5,527 nucleotides of DNA from Anaerolineaceae bacterium UBA6086 (GTDB taxonomy: Bacteria; Chloroflexota; Anaerolineae; Anaerolineales; Anaerolineaceae). Location of the stretch: positions 1-5,527 of the forward strand of contig DIXG01000056.1 of the NCBI GenBank assembly GCA_002436005.1, given 5' to 3'. The notes below the pieces were generated by a model. It was not told the DNA's origin. It worked only from the letters and a program-made list of their open reading frames with translations, and did no database searches. Of the stretch, positions 1-5,440 are shown piece after piece (position 1 is the stretch's first letter; each line of letters starts with the position of its first letter). The position numbers were made by a program, and so were the translations under genes.

Positions 1-109
1 AACAAAGGATTCAATCTCCAGTTAATTGTAATAGACAAATTTAGATTCAGGAGATCCAAAGTCAATCCTGCAGACCCAATGGTAAAATCTAAGCAATCAA
101 TGATTTCTT

Positions 110-115
110 GGAGAG
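110..115 (+). promoter_or_regulatory. Ribosome binding site deciding the thiolase start
   Basis: GGAGAG lies 5 nt before ATG 121. The in-frame ATG at 79 has only AGGAGA at 49-54, about 24 nt away and too distant to serve it. This favours the 403-residue product over longer versions. No convincing -35/-10 pair was found in bases 1-109, so the promoter is either weak or outside the window. Confidence 0.7.
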
Positions 116-120
116 ATACT

Positions 121-1332
121 ATGCCCGAAGCTGTGATTGTTGACGCCTTACGCACCCCTATCGGCAACCTGGGCGGCGCGCTCGCTGCGGTCAGACCGGA
201 TGACCTGGCTGCACTGGTCATCAGGACCATTGTGGCACGCAACGACCTTGACCCGGCATTAATCGAGGAAGTGTATCTGGGATGCGCCAACCAGGCGGGC
301 GAGGACAACCGCAATATCGCCCGTATGGCGGCATTGCTGGCGGGATTGCCAGTCTCTGTGCCGGGCGTAACCATTAACCGTTTATGCGCCTCAGGTCTGA
401 CCGCGATCAACATTGCTTCCCGTTCAATCCGCGCGGGTGATGGCGAGGTTTTCATCGCGGGTGGGGTTGAGAGCATGAGCCGGGCGCCATATGCCATGCC
501 CAAACCCACCAACCCGGTTGGCAACCTGACTGCTTACGATACCACATTGGGTTGGCGCTTTATCAACCCCCAGATGGAATCGATGCACGGCACCGAACCC
601 TTAGGTATCACGGCAGAGAACATCGCTGAAATAACCGGCATCAGCCGCGCAGATCAGGACTATTTCGCGCTCATCAGCCACCAGCGCGCAATCGCCGCAA
701 TTGATTCAGGTAAATTCACCGAGGAAATCCTGCCTGTTCCCATTCCGCAGCGTAAAGGGGATTCAGTGCCTTTCACCACCGATGAGCGCCCCAGACGTGA
801 CTCCTCTCTGGACGCGCTCAGCCGTCTAAAGCCCGCCTTCAAACCGGATGGAACAGTCACAGCAGGCAACAGCTCTGGCTTAAATGACGGCGCAGCTGTT
901 GTGCTGGTGATGAGTGAAACTAAAGCACAAGAACTCCACCTGACGCCTATGGCGCGTGTCATCAGTATGGCTTCAGCCGGAGTGCCTCCCCGAACAATGG
1001 GGCTGGGACCCATTCCTGCCACACAAAAAGCCCTGCAACGGGCAGGGCTCAAGATTCATGATATTCAACTGGCAGAGCTGAATGAAGCCTTTGCCGTCCA
1101 GGCACTGGCAGTGATGGATGGACTGGGATTATCGCATGACATCACCAATGTCAACGGCGGTGCGGTGGCATTGGGGCACCCCCTGGGATGTTCGGGTGCC
1201 CGAATCATGACCACACTGCTGTATGAAATGCGTCGTCGTGCAGCTTCAGCCCGGCAGCCTTTTTATGGGTTGGCAACCCTGTGTGTGGGGGTAGGTCAAG
1301 GCGAAAGCACGATTGTTGAATGGCTGGGGTAA
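121..1332 (+). CDS. Thiolase family acetyl-CoA acyltransferase, PcaF/PaaJ-like
   Basis: Cytosolic thiolase of 403 residues, the usual length for the degradative/biosynthetic family, which cleaves 3-ketoacyl-CoA with CoA or runs the reverse condensation. All active-site landmarks are visible: nucleophile Cys89 in NRLCASGL, GNSSGLNDGAA at 249-259, NEAF at 321-324, His353 in GGAVALGHPLGCSGAR and the second Cys388 in CVGVGQG. The GWRFINP segment (144-150) and CxGVGQG, rather than CIGGGQG, resemble beta-ketoadipyl-CoA thiolases (PcaF/PaaJ). No aromatic-degradation genes are adjacent, so substrate is open and acetoacetyl-CoA thiolase remains possible. The frame stays open to the window's left edge, with ATGs at 79 and 100. 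I chose 121 because GGAGAG sits 5 nt upstream and MPEAVIVDALRTPIG is the normal family N-terminus. The gene ends 3 bp before the stop of the convergent htpG. Family assignment is firm; subtype is moderate. Confidence 0.95.
   Translation: MPEAVIVDALRTPIGNLGGALAAVRPDDLAALVIRTIVARNDLDPALIEEVYLGCANQAGEDNRNIARMAALLAGLPVSVPGVTINRLCASGLTAINIASRSIRAGDGEVFIAGGVESMSRAPYAMPKPTNPVGNLTAYDTTLGWRFINPQMESMHGTEPLGITAENIAEITGISRADQDYFALISHQRAIAAIDSGKFTEEILPVPIPQRKGDSVPFTTDERPRRDSSLDALSRLKPAFKPDGTVTAGNSSGLNDGAAVVLVMSETKAQELHLTPMARVISMASAGVPPRTMGLGPIPATQKALQRAGLKIHDIQLAELNEAFAVQALAVMDGLGLSHDITNVNGGAVALGHPLGCSGARIMTTLLYEMRRRAASARQPFYGLATLCVGVGQGESTIVEWLG
1021..1049 (-). terminator. Intrinsic terminator on the minus strand, inside the thiolase gene
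   Basis: Read on the minus strand, AGCCCTGC (1049-1042), a 5-nt loop and GCAGGGCT (1036-1029) form a perfect 8-bp GC-rich stem followed at once by TTTTTGTGT (1029-1021). This is the classic Rho-independent form. It lies about 290 bp beyond the htpG stop, and no other terminator separates htpG from it, so it is the best candidate 3' end for the htpG transcript. The same bases encode KALQRAGL (residues 303-310) of the thiolase, so chance from coding sequence is possible. On the plus strand the stem lacks a trailing T-run, so it should not stop thiolase transcription. Confidence 0.55.
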
Positions 1333-1335
1333 AGC

Positions 1336-3285
1336 CTATCCTTCTCCGCCATCATCAAGCGCTCGCTCATCCAGCGCCTGTTCATCCATTACCCGCTCAT
1401 CCAGCGCCCGCTCATCCAGCGCCCGCTCATAGAGCGCCCGTTCCATCAATTTCTGGATGCGCGCAATCATACTGACCGGATCCGGGTGCAAGCCCTCTAT
1501 CAATAGCGCGTTCTCAAAAACCTGCTCGGTGATCAGTTTAATTTTTGGATCCTCGGCAGAGAGTGCCGCCAGACCCTGGATGATCCTATGCCCCGGGTTC
1601 AGTTCCAACACCTTTTTCGGTAGCTCAAATTTTCTGTCCATCATCTGGTAAACCCGCTGCACGGATTGCTCCGGTGCCCCTTCCGGGTCCACCAGGCGTG
1701 CCGGCGAATCGCTCAGGCGTTGGGTCAGCCGTACATCGCTGACTCGCTCTCCCAGCACGTCCCTGACGCGTTCCACCAGGTTTGACTGTGCTTCTTCAGT
1801 CAATTTTGGTTCCTGCGCATCTTCGCCCTCCGATGGGTCAGATGGCAGGTCAGCGTCAACAATATTGACCAGAGGATGGCTTTCAAATTCTCGCAATTGC
1901 AGCAGCATGAAGGGGTCTACCGGGTCGGTCAGCACCAGAACCTCAATGTCTGCTTTGCGGAACGCGTCCATGTGCGGGCTGAAGCGGACAGCACCTGGAT
2001 CATCTCCCAAAAAATAGTAAATTTCCTTCTGTTCCGGTTTGGCACGTTCCAGGTAGGCAGACAATCCTGACCATCCGGCCAGGTCTTTATTGGTGTGAAA
2101 ACGCAATAAGGGGAAAAGCTTCTCGGGCGTATCCTGTTCCACTGCAACGCCTTCCTTAATCCGCTCACCATAGGCTTCCCAAAACCTGGTATAGTCTTCC
2201 ACCGACTGTTCTCCAAGCGACTTTAACATATCCAGCGCCTTATTCGTCACCAACCTCGCCAGCAGGGACATGATTCGATTGGACTGCACACTTTCACGGG
2301 AAAGGTTCAGCGGCAAATCCTCAGAATCGACCACACCCTGGATAAAGTTTAGATATTGCGGTAAAAGATCCGTGCAAAATTCCTGAATCAGGACCTTACG
2401 GGCATAGAGCTTGAGCCCGGGCTCCTTGCGGGGCGAAAACACCATGGATTGCGGGGATTGCGGCACATATAACAGGGCATACATCTGAGCAGGCGCATCA
2501 ACCACCATATGCTCATGAACAAGCGGTTCTGAGAAATCAAGAGTCAACTGCTTATAAAACTCAGAATAGGCCTCTTCTTCCATTTCGCGTGGGCTTTGCC
2601 GCCAGAGCGCTGTCTGACGGTTGACCGGCTCCTCGGAATCGCCAATATAAATCGGATACTGGATGAAATCCGAGTGGCGTTTCACAATTTCTCGTAAGCG
2701 GGAGTCTTCTAAAAATTCGCTTGCGTCTTCCTTCAGCTTGATGCGCACTTCGGTGCCCCGCTGTGCCCGGTCTGCTGCTGCCAAACGGTAGGTGTCTTCA
2801 CCAAATGCCTCCCATGCAGTTGCCTCTGCGCCCAGCTGGTGGGATCGGGAAATGACCTGGATGGATTCTGCCACCATAAAGGCAGAATAAAAACCCACGC
2901 CAAACTGCCCGATGATCTCCGAAATGTTCTGATCAGATTGTTTGGCAGCCTCCACAAAAGCTTTCGCACCTGAGTGCGCAATTGTGCCCAGGTTTTCAAC
3001 CAGCTCATCCCGTGTCATTCCAATCCCAGTATCTTCGATCACCAGCAACCCGGATTCCTTTTCAGTCCGAATCCGAATGTGCAGCGGCACCTCCGGATCG
3101 AGCACTTCACGCTCGGTCAGCATCACAAATGCCATACGCGCCAGCGCATCAGACGCGTTGGAAATCAATTCGCGCAAAAAAATCTCTCGCTCGGTGTAGA
3201 GCGAATGGATCAAGATGTTTAATAACTGCTGAGTTTCTGCTTTAAATGGAATCTGATTGTCTTCTGCAACAGGATTAACGGCCAT
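1336..3285 (-). CDS. htpG: Molecular chaperone HtpG (bacterial Hsp90)
   Basis: ATP-dependent homodimeric cytosolic chaperone of 649 residues. The N-terminal GHKL ATPase domain shows the catalytic Glu39 and Asn43 in RELISNASDAL, Asp85 in EDTGIGM and the glycine-rich lid motif GQFGVGF at 126-132. The middle domain carries ALWRQ and the conserved Arg330 of NLSRE, which contacts the ATP gamma-phosphate in this family. The C-terminal dimerisation domain includes LELNPGHRIIQGL at 560-572. An acidic linker spans about 477-498. The normal family end falls near QKLMERAL. Here it continues with six pentapeptide repeats (615-644) and DGGEG, making the protein slightly longer than the usual 610-640. Start ATG 3285 has AGGGAG (3298-3293) 7 nt upstream. 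The gene lies 102 bp downstream of the same-strand SDR and ends 3 bp from the convergent thiolase stop. Family call is essentially certain. Confidence 0.98.
   Translation of the reverse strand: MAVNPVAEDNQIPFKAETQQLLNILIHSLYTEREIFLRELISNASDALARMAFVMLTEREVLDPEVPLHIRIRTEKESGLLVIEDTGIGMTRDELVENLGTIAHSGAKAFVEAAKQSDQNISEIIGQFGVGFYSAFMVAESIQVISRSHQLGAEATAWEAFGEDTYRLAAADRAQRGTEVRIKLKEDASEFLEDSRLREIVKRHSDFIQYPIYIGDSEEPVNRQTALWRQSPREMEEEAYSEFYKQLTLDFSEPLVHEHMVVDAPAQMYALLYVPQSPQSMVFSPRKEPGLKLYARKVLIQEFCTDLLPQYLNFIQGVVDSEDLPLNLSRESVQSNRIMSLLARLVTNKALDMLKSLGEQSVEDYTRFWEAYGERIKEGVAVEQDTPEKLFPLLRFHTNKDLAGWSGLSAYLERAKPEQKEIYYFLGDDPGAVRFSPHMDAFRKADIEVLVLTDPVDPFMLLQLREFESHPLVNIVDADLPSDPSEGEDAQEPKLTEEAQSNLVERVRDVLGERVSDVRLTQRLSDSPARLVDPEGAPEQSVQRVYQMMDRKFELPKKVLELNPGHRIIQGLAALSAEDPKIKLITEQVFENALLIEGLHPDPVSMIARIQKLMERALYERALDERALDERVMDEQALDERALDDGGEG
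1354..1443 (-). repeat. 15-bp minisatellite, six copies, encoding an ERALD pentapeptide tail of HtpG
   Basis: Six in-frame 15-bp units encode ERALY, ERALD, ERALD, ERVMD, EQALD and ERALD (HtpG residues 615-644). Units at 1399-1413 and 1414-1428 are identical; the others differ by a few substitutions. Unit length is a multiple of three, so copy number can change by replication slippage without breaking the frame. The unit seems to have grown from the native MERAL at the end of the C-terminal domain. The residues favour helix, with charged E, R and D around A-L. The tail is just before the stop, where loss or gain would be tolerated. Confidence 0.93.
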
Positions 3286-3348
3286 TATTGTTCTCCCTAA
3301 TCTTGAGTACGTTTTGCATGGTTAACTATAAACAGGCAAAATCAGAAT

Positions 3349-3376
3349 AATATAAGAGATTTCGCAGTGTGAGCAA
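3349..3376 (-). promoter_or_regulatory. Possible sigma-70 promoter of htpG
   Basis: On the minus strand, TTGCTC (3376-3371) and TATATT (3354-3349) are separated by 16 bp. The -10 matches 5 of 6 bases and the -35 only about 3 of 6. It would give a leader of about 55-60 nt. A TTTTGC/GCAAAA inverted repeat (3313-3318 and 3336-3341) lies between it and the start codon. No CIRCE operator (TTAGCACTC-N9-GAGTGCTAA) is present, so HrcA control is not supported. Read-through from the SDR gene is an alternative. Confidence 0.35.
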
Positions 3377-3387
3377 ATGTAAACCCG

Positions 3388-4173
3388 TTAGGTTCCCTGC
3401 CGTGCCATTGCCCACTTTGAGATGCGCGTCACCCAGCTGCGGGGAAAGAACCGATACAAAAATATAAATATTTTATTGATCCAGCCAGGAACATACACTC
3501 GCTTTTTCTTCTCCATAGCGCGCACACCAGCCACCGCCACCGCTTCAGGATCCATCGCTGTGTAGATGAACAAGGGCGTATTTTTCACATCCGCCTTATC
3601 AGCAAAGGCTGTGGATACAGCCCCAGGGCAAAGGCAGGTGACGCCCACCCCACTCCCCCGCAGCTCCTCGGCAATCGCTTCAGAAAAACTCAGGATAAAT
3701 GCCTTCCCGGCTGCATACACTGCATTATTGGGACCAGGGATGAAGGACCCAATCGATCCGATATTTAAGATGTGTCCCTGCTTGCGCTGCACCATCAACG
3801 GCAAAAAGCGGTGCGTCAGGTCAAGAACAGCCTTCACGTTGACGGTCAGCAATCTTTCGTTCGCCTGCCAATCCGATTCGGCAAAGGGGGCATATACATC
3901 AAAACCAGCATTGTTGACCAGCACATCAATTTCCAAGCCCTTCATCTTTGTTTCCTGAAATATTTTTTCAATGCTGTCTGGATTAGCGAGATCAGCAACG
4001 ATGTGGTGCGTCTGGATGCCGTATTTGTTGGTAAGCTGCTCACTGAGCTCAATTAATTTTTCCTCATTGCGGGAAACCAACACCTGGTCATAACCCTTTT
4101 TTGCCAGCTGGATTGCCAGCTGCTTACCAATTCCACTTGTCGGTCCTGTGATCAATGCAGTTTGTGTCTTCAA
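3388..4173 (-). CDS. Short-chain dehydrogenase/reductase (classical SDR, DltE/COG0300-like)
   Basis: Probable NADP(H)-dependent oxidoreductase of 261 residues, the usual classical SDR length; substrate is unknown. The Rossmann cofactor motif TGPTSGIG is at 9-16, NNAG at 87-90, and the full catalytic set Asn112, Ser140, Tyr153 and Lys157 (YAAGK) has the canonical 13-residue Ser-Tyr spacing. PG at 183-184 follows the sheet. Arg35 in VSRNEEKL after strand 2 suggests NADP(H). The C-terminal segment, about 231-257 (WINKIFIFLYRFFPRSW...), is aromatic and basic, and may touch the membrane as in related lipid-acting SDRs; this is inference. The start is the TTG at 4173, since GGGAGGG (4187-4181) sits 7 nt upstream and the product begins with the normal KTQTALITG strand. 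In-frame ATGs at 4200, 4218 and 4284 lack good ribosome sites and add a non-SDR leader. Confidence 0.9.
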   Translation of the reverse strand: MKTQTALITGPTSGIGKQLAIQLAKKGYDQVLVSRNEEKLIELSEQLTNKYGIQTHHIVADLANPDSIEKIFQETKMKGLEIDVLVNNAGFDVYAPFAESDWQANERLLTVNVKAVLDLTHRFLPLMVQRKQGHILNIGSIGSFIPGPNNAVYAAGKAFILSFSEAIAEELRGSGVGVTCLCPGAVSTAFADKADVKNTPLFIYTAMDPEAVAVAGVRAMEKKKRVYVPGWINKIFIFLYRFFPRSWVTRISKWAMARQGT

Positions 4174-4180
4174 TGTTCTT

Positions 4181-4187
4181 CCCTCCC
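4181..4187 (-). promoter_or_regulatory. Strong ribosome binding site selecting a TTG start for the SDR
   Basis: On the minus strand GGGAGGG lies 7 nt before the TTG at 4173-4171, an almost ideal Shine-Dalgarno. If translation began at ATG 4200, 4218 or 4284 this site would be buried in coding sequence as REGR. Pairing a strong site with a TTG codon is a common way to reach moderate expression. Confidence 0.65.
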
Positions 4188-4297
4188 GTGCATCTTTCAT
4201 CCTGAGAATATCACCCATCAGGAAGAAGTTTTTCTCTTGTGCAGTAATGTGTGAACGAAGGCGCAGTCCCTTTCCCCGGCGCATCGATCAGCAATAG

Positions 4298-4303
4298 ATT
4301 ATA
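4298..4303 (-). promoter_or_regulatory. Candidate -10 element for the SDR gene
   Basis: On the minus strand there is a perfect TATAAT, but the bases 16-18 bp upstream (TGCGCA or GTGCGC) are poor -35 matches and there is no clear TGn extension. Transcription would start near 4291, giving a leader of about 118 nt to TTG 4173. It would leave only about 7 nt before ATG 4284, another reason to reject that longest start. Single-hexamer evidence only. Confidence 0.35.
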
Positions 4304-4374
4304 CCCGCTATGCCCTCATTGCGCACCGAAAGTGAAGATCGCTCATAGCTCACACTGACACTCACAACACAAAT

Positions 4375-4403
4375 TTGATAGATTTCATCATTGCATCTAT
4401 AAT
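4375..4403 (+). promoter_or_regulatory. Near-consensus sigma-70 promoter for the 105-residue gene
   Basis: TTGATA (4375-4380, 5 of 6) and TATAAT (4398-4403, 6 of 6) are separated by exactly 17 bp. Transcription should start near 4410, giving a leader of about 29 nt to ATG 4439. This is the best promoter in the window. It may also serve the membrane-protein gene at 4860. Confidence 0.75.
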
Positions 4404-4438
4404 TAAGAGGATAAGTAAACACAACGGAAGAGAAACTT

Positions 4439-4756
4439 ATGCGCATTTTAGAAATCATATTTGGTCACCCCGCCTCACGAAAATTATCATCAGCAGAAAA
4501 GAATGAATTTCGAAAGCTGCTCGAAGAATTGATCAAAATTGGCAAGACGGATGATTTCCTCTCCCTTCAACCGGGCGGACCCTTCAACGCACGCTGCCAC
4601 CATACCGGCGCTCGCAAAATCGGAGAGCGGCTGAACGAGATCGGCGGCATCGAACTCATGCAGGCTGCTCGAGCATATGTTGCGCGCAAGCTAAAACCCA
4701 TTTTGGCAGAACATCTGGATCACTGCTGGAGCAACATTGGCGACTGGCAGCCCTGA
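4439..4756 (+). CDS. Conserved-looking hypothetical protein, 105 residues, Cys/His-rich
   Basis: I do not assign this to a named family. The product is a small soluble protein with no signal peptide or membrane segment. An N-terminal helical, charged part (about 15-40) leads to QPGGPFNARCHHTGARKIG (44-62), then helices about 62-95 and a tryptophan-containing end, CWSNIGDWQP. Cys53-His54-His55 and His92-x2-His95-Cys96 could be metal ligands, but this is only inferred from spacing. The end of the protein has the feel of uncharacterised Chloroflexota proteins with an IGExL...GG..LM...W..IG.W pattern; I recall this only loosely. ATG 4439 follows GGAAG (4426-4430) by 8 nt and sits about 29 nt below a strong promoter, supporting a real, expressed gene. 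The membrane-protein gene follows after 103 bp on the same strand. Confidence 0.8.
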   Translation: MRILEIIFGHPASRKLSSAEKNEFRKLLEELIKIGKTDDFLSLQPGGPFNARCHHTGARKIGERLNEIGGIELMQAARAYVARKLKPILAEHLDHCWSNIGDWQP

Positions 4757-4760
4757 GGTG

Positions 4761-4788
4761 GGCGCATAACAGGCCTGATGCTTGCGCC
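4761..4788 (+). other. Hairpin after the 105-residue gene, weak terminator candidate
   Basis: GGCGCA (4761-4766) and TGCGCC (4783-4788) can pair as a 6-bp stem around a 16-nt loop, and the loop contains the 8-bp palindrome CAGGCCTG (4770-4777). It begins 4 nt after the stop codon but is followed by AGGAATATTG, not a T-run. It could therefore be a 3'-end stabilising structure, an attenuator or chance rather than a Rho-independent terminator. Confidence 0.3.
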
Positions 4789-4816
4789 AGGAATATTGAG
4801 AGCCATTTCGGAGCGG

Positions 4817-4831
4817 TCAATTTTAAATTGA
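4817..4831. promoter_or_regulatory. Perfect 15-bp palindrome upstream of the membrane-protein gene
   Basis: TCAATTT-T-AAATTGA has 7-bp arms around a single central base and lies 28 bp before ATG 4860. That is a plausible operator size and position for a dimeric repressor. A TTGAGA at 4796-4801 could be a -35 overlapping its left side, but no good -10 is found at 17 bp. AT-rich palindromes of this length do arise by chance. Confidence 0.3.
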
Positions 4832-4859
4832 ATACGATTATTTAACCAAAGGAATAATG

Positions 4860-5348
4860 ATGAGTGAACAAGATTTTCATCCTGAAGATGAACAGGCCCA
4901 GGAACAATCCTTTCCTGAGGAAACTTTTGTGGTCGAGGATAGCACAGAACGTCCTCCCAAAAAAGAAGAGCACCGTAAAGACCCCTTAGAAGCCATCACC
5001 TGGGGGCTGATCCTGGTTTGGGCAGGGATTGTTTTCCTGGCTGCCAACCTGGGGTGGCTCGACCAGATTCAGCTGTCATCCCTTGGCATCGAAGGGTTCA
5101 CCCTCAGCGACATCAGCACCTGGTCGCTCATTTTTCTTGGCGCGGGTCTGCTTGTGTTTCTCGAAGCCATCATCCGCAGCCTGGTGCCTGCATACCGTTT
5201 CTCAACTGCCAGCACTTTTTTCGCAGCAGTCATCCTGCTGGGTGTGGGCGTGGGGCTGATGATCGGTTTCCAGCAAGTCTGGCCTTTTATCCTGATCGCG
5301 ATGGGGCTTGCAGCCATCGCCAGCGCCCTGATCGCACACCGCAAATGA
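4860..5348 (+). CDS. Small four-helix membrane protein, LiaF/DUF5668-like
   Basis: Predicted inner-membrane protein of 162 residues; no enzymatic role is visible. Residues 1-43 are acidic and glutamine-rich, then proline- and lysine-rich (RPPKKEEHRK), likely disordered and cytoplasmic. Four hydrophobic helices follow at about 44-64, 86-107, 114-136 and 139-158, ending in the basic HRK. The WPFILIAMGL segment (141-150) resembles the transmembrane region of LiaI/LiaF and DUF5668 proteins, linked in other bacteria to envelope stress; here that is only a resemblance. Tandem ATGs occur at 4857 and 4860. I chose 4860 because AGGA (4850-4853) is 6 nt away, against 3 nt for 4857. It lies 103 bp below the 105-residue gene and is convergent with a minus-strand gene after 84 bp. 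Confidence 0.85.
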   Translation: MSEQDFHPEDEQAQEQSFPEETFVVEDSTERPPKKEEHRKDPLEAITWGLILVWAGIVFLAANLGWLDQIQLSSLGIEGFTLSDISTWSLIFLGAGLLVFLEAIIRSLVPAYRFSTASTFFAAVILLGVGVGLMIGFQQVWPFILIAMGLAAIASALIAHRK

Positions 5349-5407
5349 TCCACACACTCACGCAACAGGGATTGAACATCTTGATCATGTTTGTCCTTGT
5401 TTGAGCA

Positions 5408-5440
5408 CTGTTGAATTTTTGAAAAAGAAAATTTATTCAG
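5408..5440. terminator. AT-rich inverted repeat between convergent genes, weak bidirectional terminator candidate
   Basis: CTG/CAG (5408-5410 and 5438-5440) and AATTTT/AAAATT (5414-5419 and 5428-5433) form an imperfect stem with internal mismatches, placed where two convergent genes end. It has A- and T-runs on both strands but no GC-rich stem, so strength is doubtful. It overlaps the stop codon of the minus-strand gene. The remaining intergenic bases from 5349 hold nothing I can name. Confidence 0.2.

Larger units (their letters stand above)
4174..4438. promoter_or_regulatory. Divergent intergenic region between the SDR and the 105-residue gene
   Basis: This 265-bp gap holds the control signals for both flanking genes: a near-consensus plus-strand promoter at 4375-4403, a minus-strand TATAAT at 4303-4298 and the SDR ribosome site. 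Its AT content rises toward 4380-4420. Short CTCACA-like repeats (CTCATA, CTCACACT and CACTCACA, about 4332-4368) lie just upstream of the plus-strand -35 and could bind a regulator, but they are imperfect and unassigned. I see no RNA gene or riboswitch in it. Confidence 0.6.

Noticed and set aside
15..55. ATCTCC/GGAGAT inverted repeat in the region upstream of the thiolase
   Set aside because: The arms are 6 bp with a loop of about 30 nt, and the GGAGAT copy is not the ribosome site used by the gene, so a sequestering role is unlikely.
79..120. N-terminal extension of the thiolase from ATG 79 or ATG 100 (and an open frame back to base 1)
   Set aside because: Neither ATG has a ribosome site at a useful distance, the extra residues do not match the thiolase N-terminus, and ATG 121 has GGAGAG 5 nt upstream.
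660..1052. 130-residue minus-strand open frame inside the thiolase gene
   Set aside because: It lies fully antisense to a gene with complete family motifs and its product looks low-complexity and unrelated to anything; it is a coding shadow.
1354..1443. The tandem repeat as a CRISPR array or mobile-element scar
   Set aside because: Units are 15 bp, directly adjacent with no spacers, and in frame with HtpG; this is a coding minisatellite.
2942..3245. Several overlapping plus-strand open frames opposite the HtpG ATPase domain
   Set aside because: They are antisense to the most conserved part of htpG, overlap one another in different frames, and have serine/arginine-rich shadow composition.
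5375..5391. AACAT/ATGTT hairpin followed by a T-rich stretch after the membrane-protein gene
   Set aside because: The stem is only 5 bp and AT-rich, and the following bases are not a continuous T-run; too weak to call a terminator.
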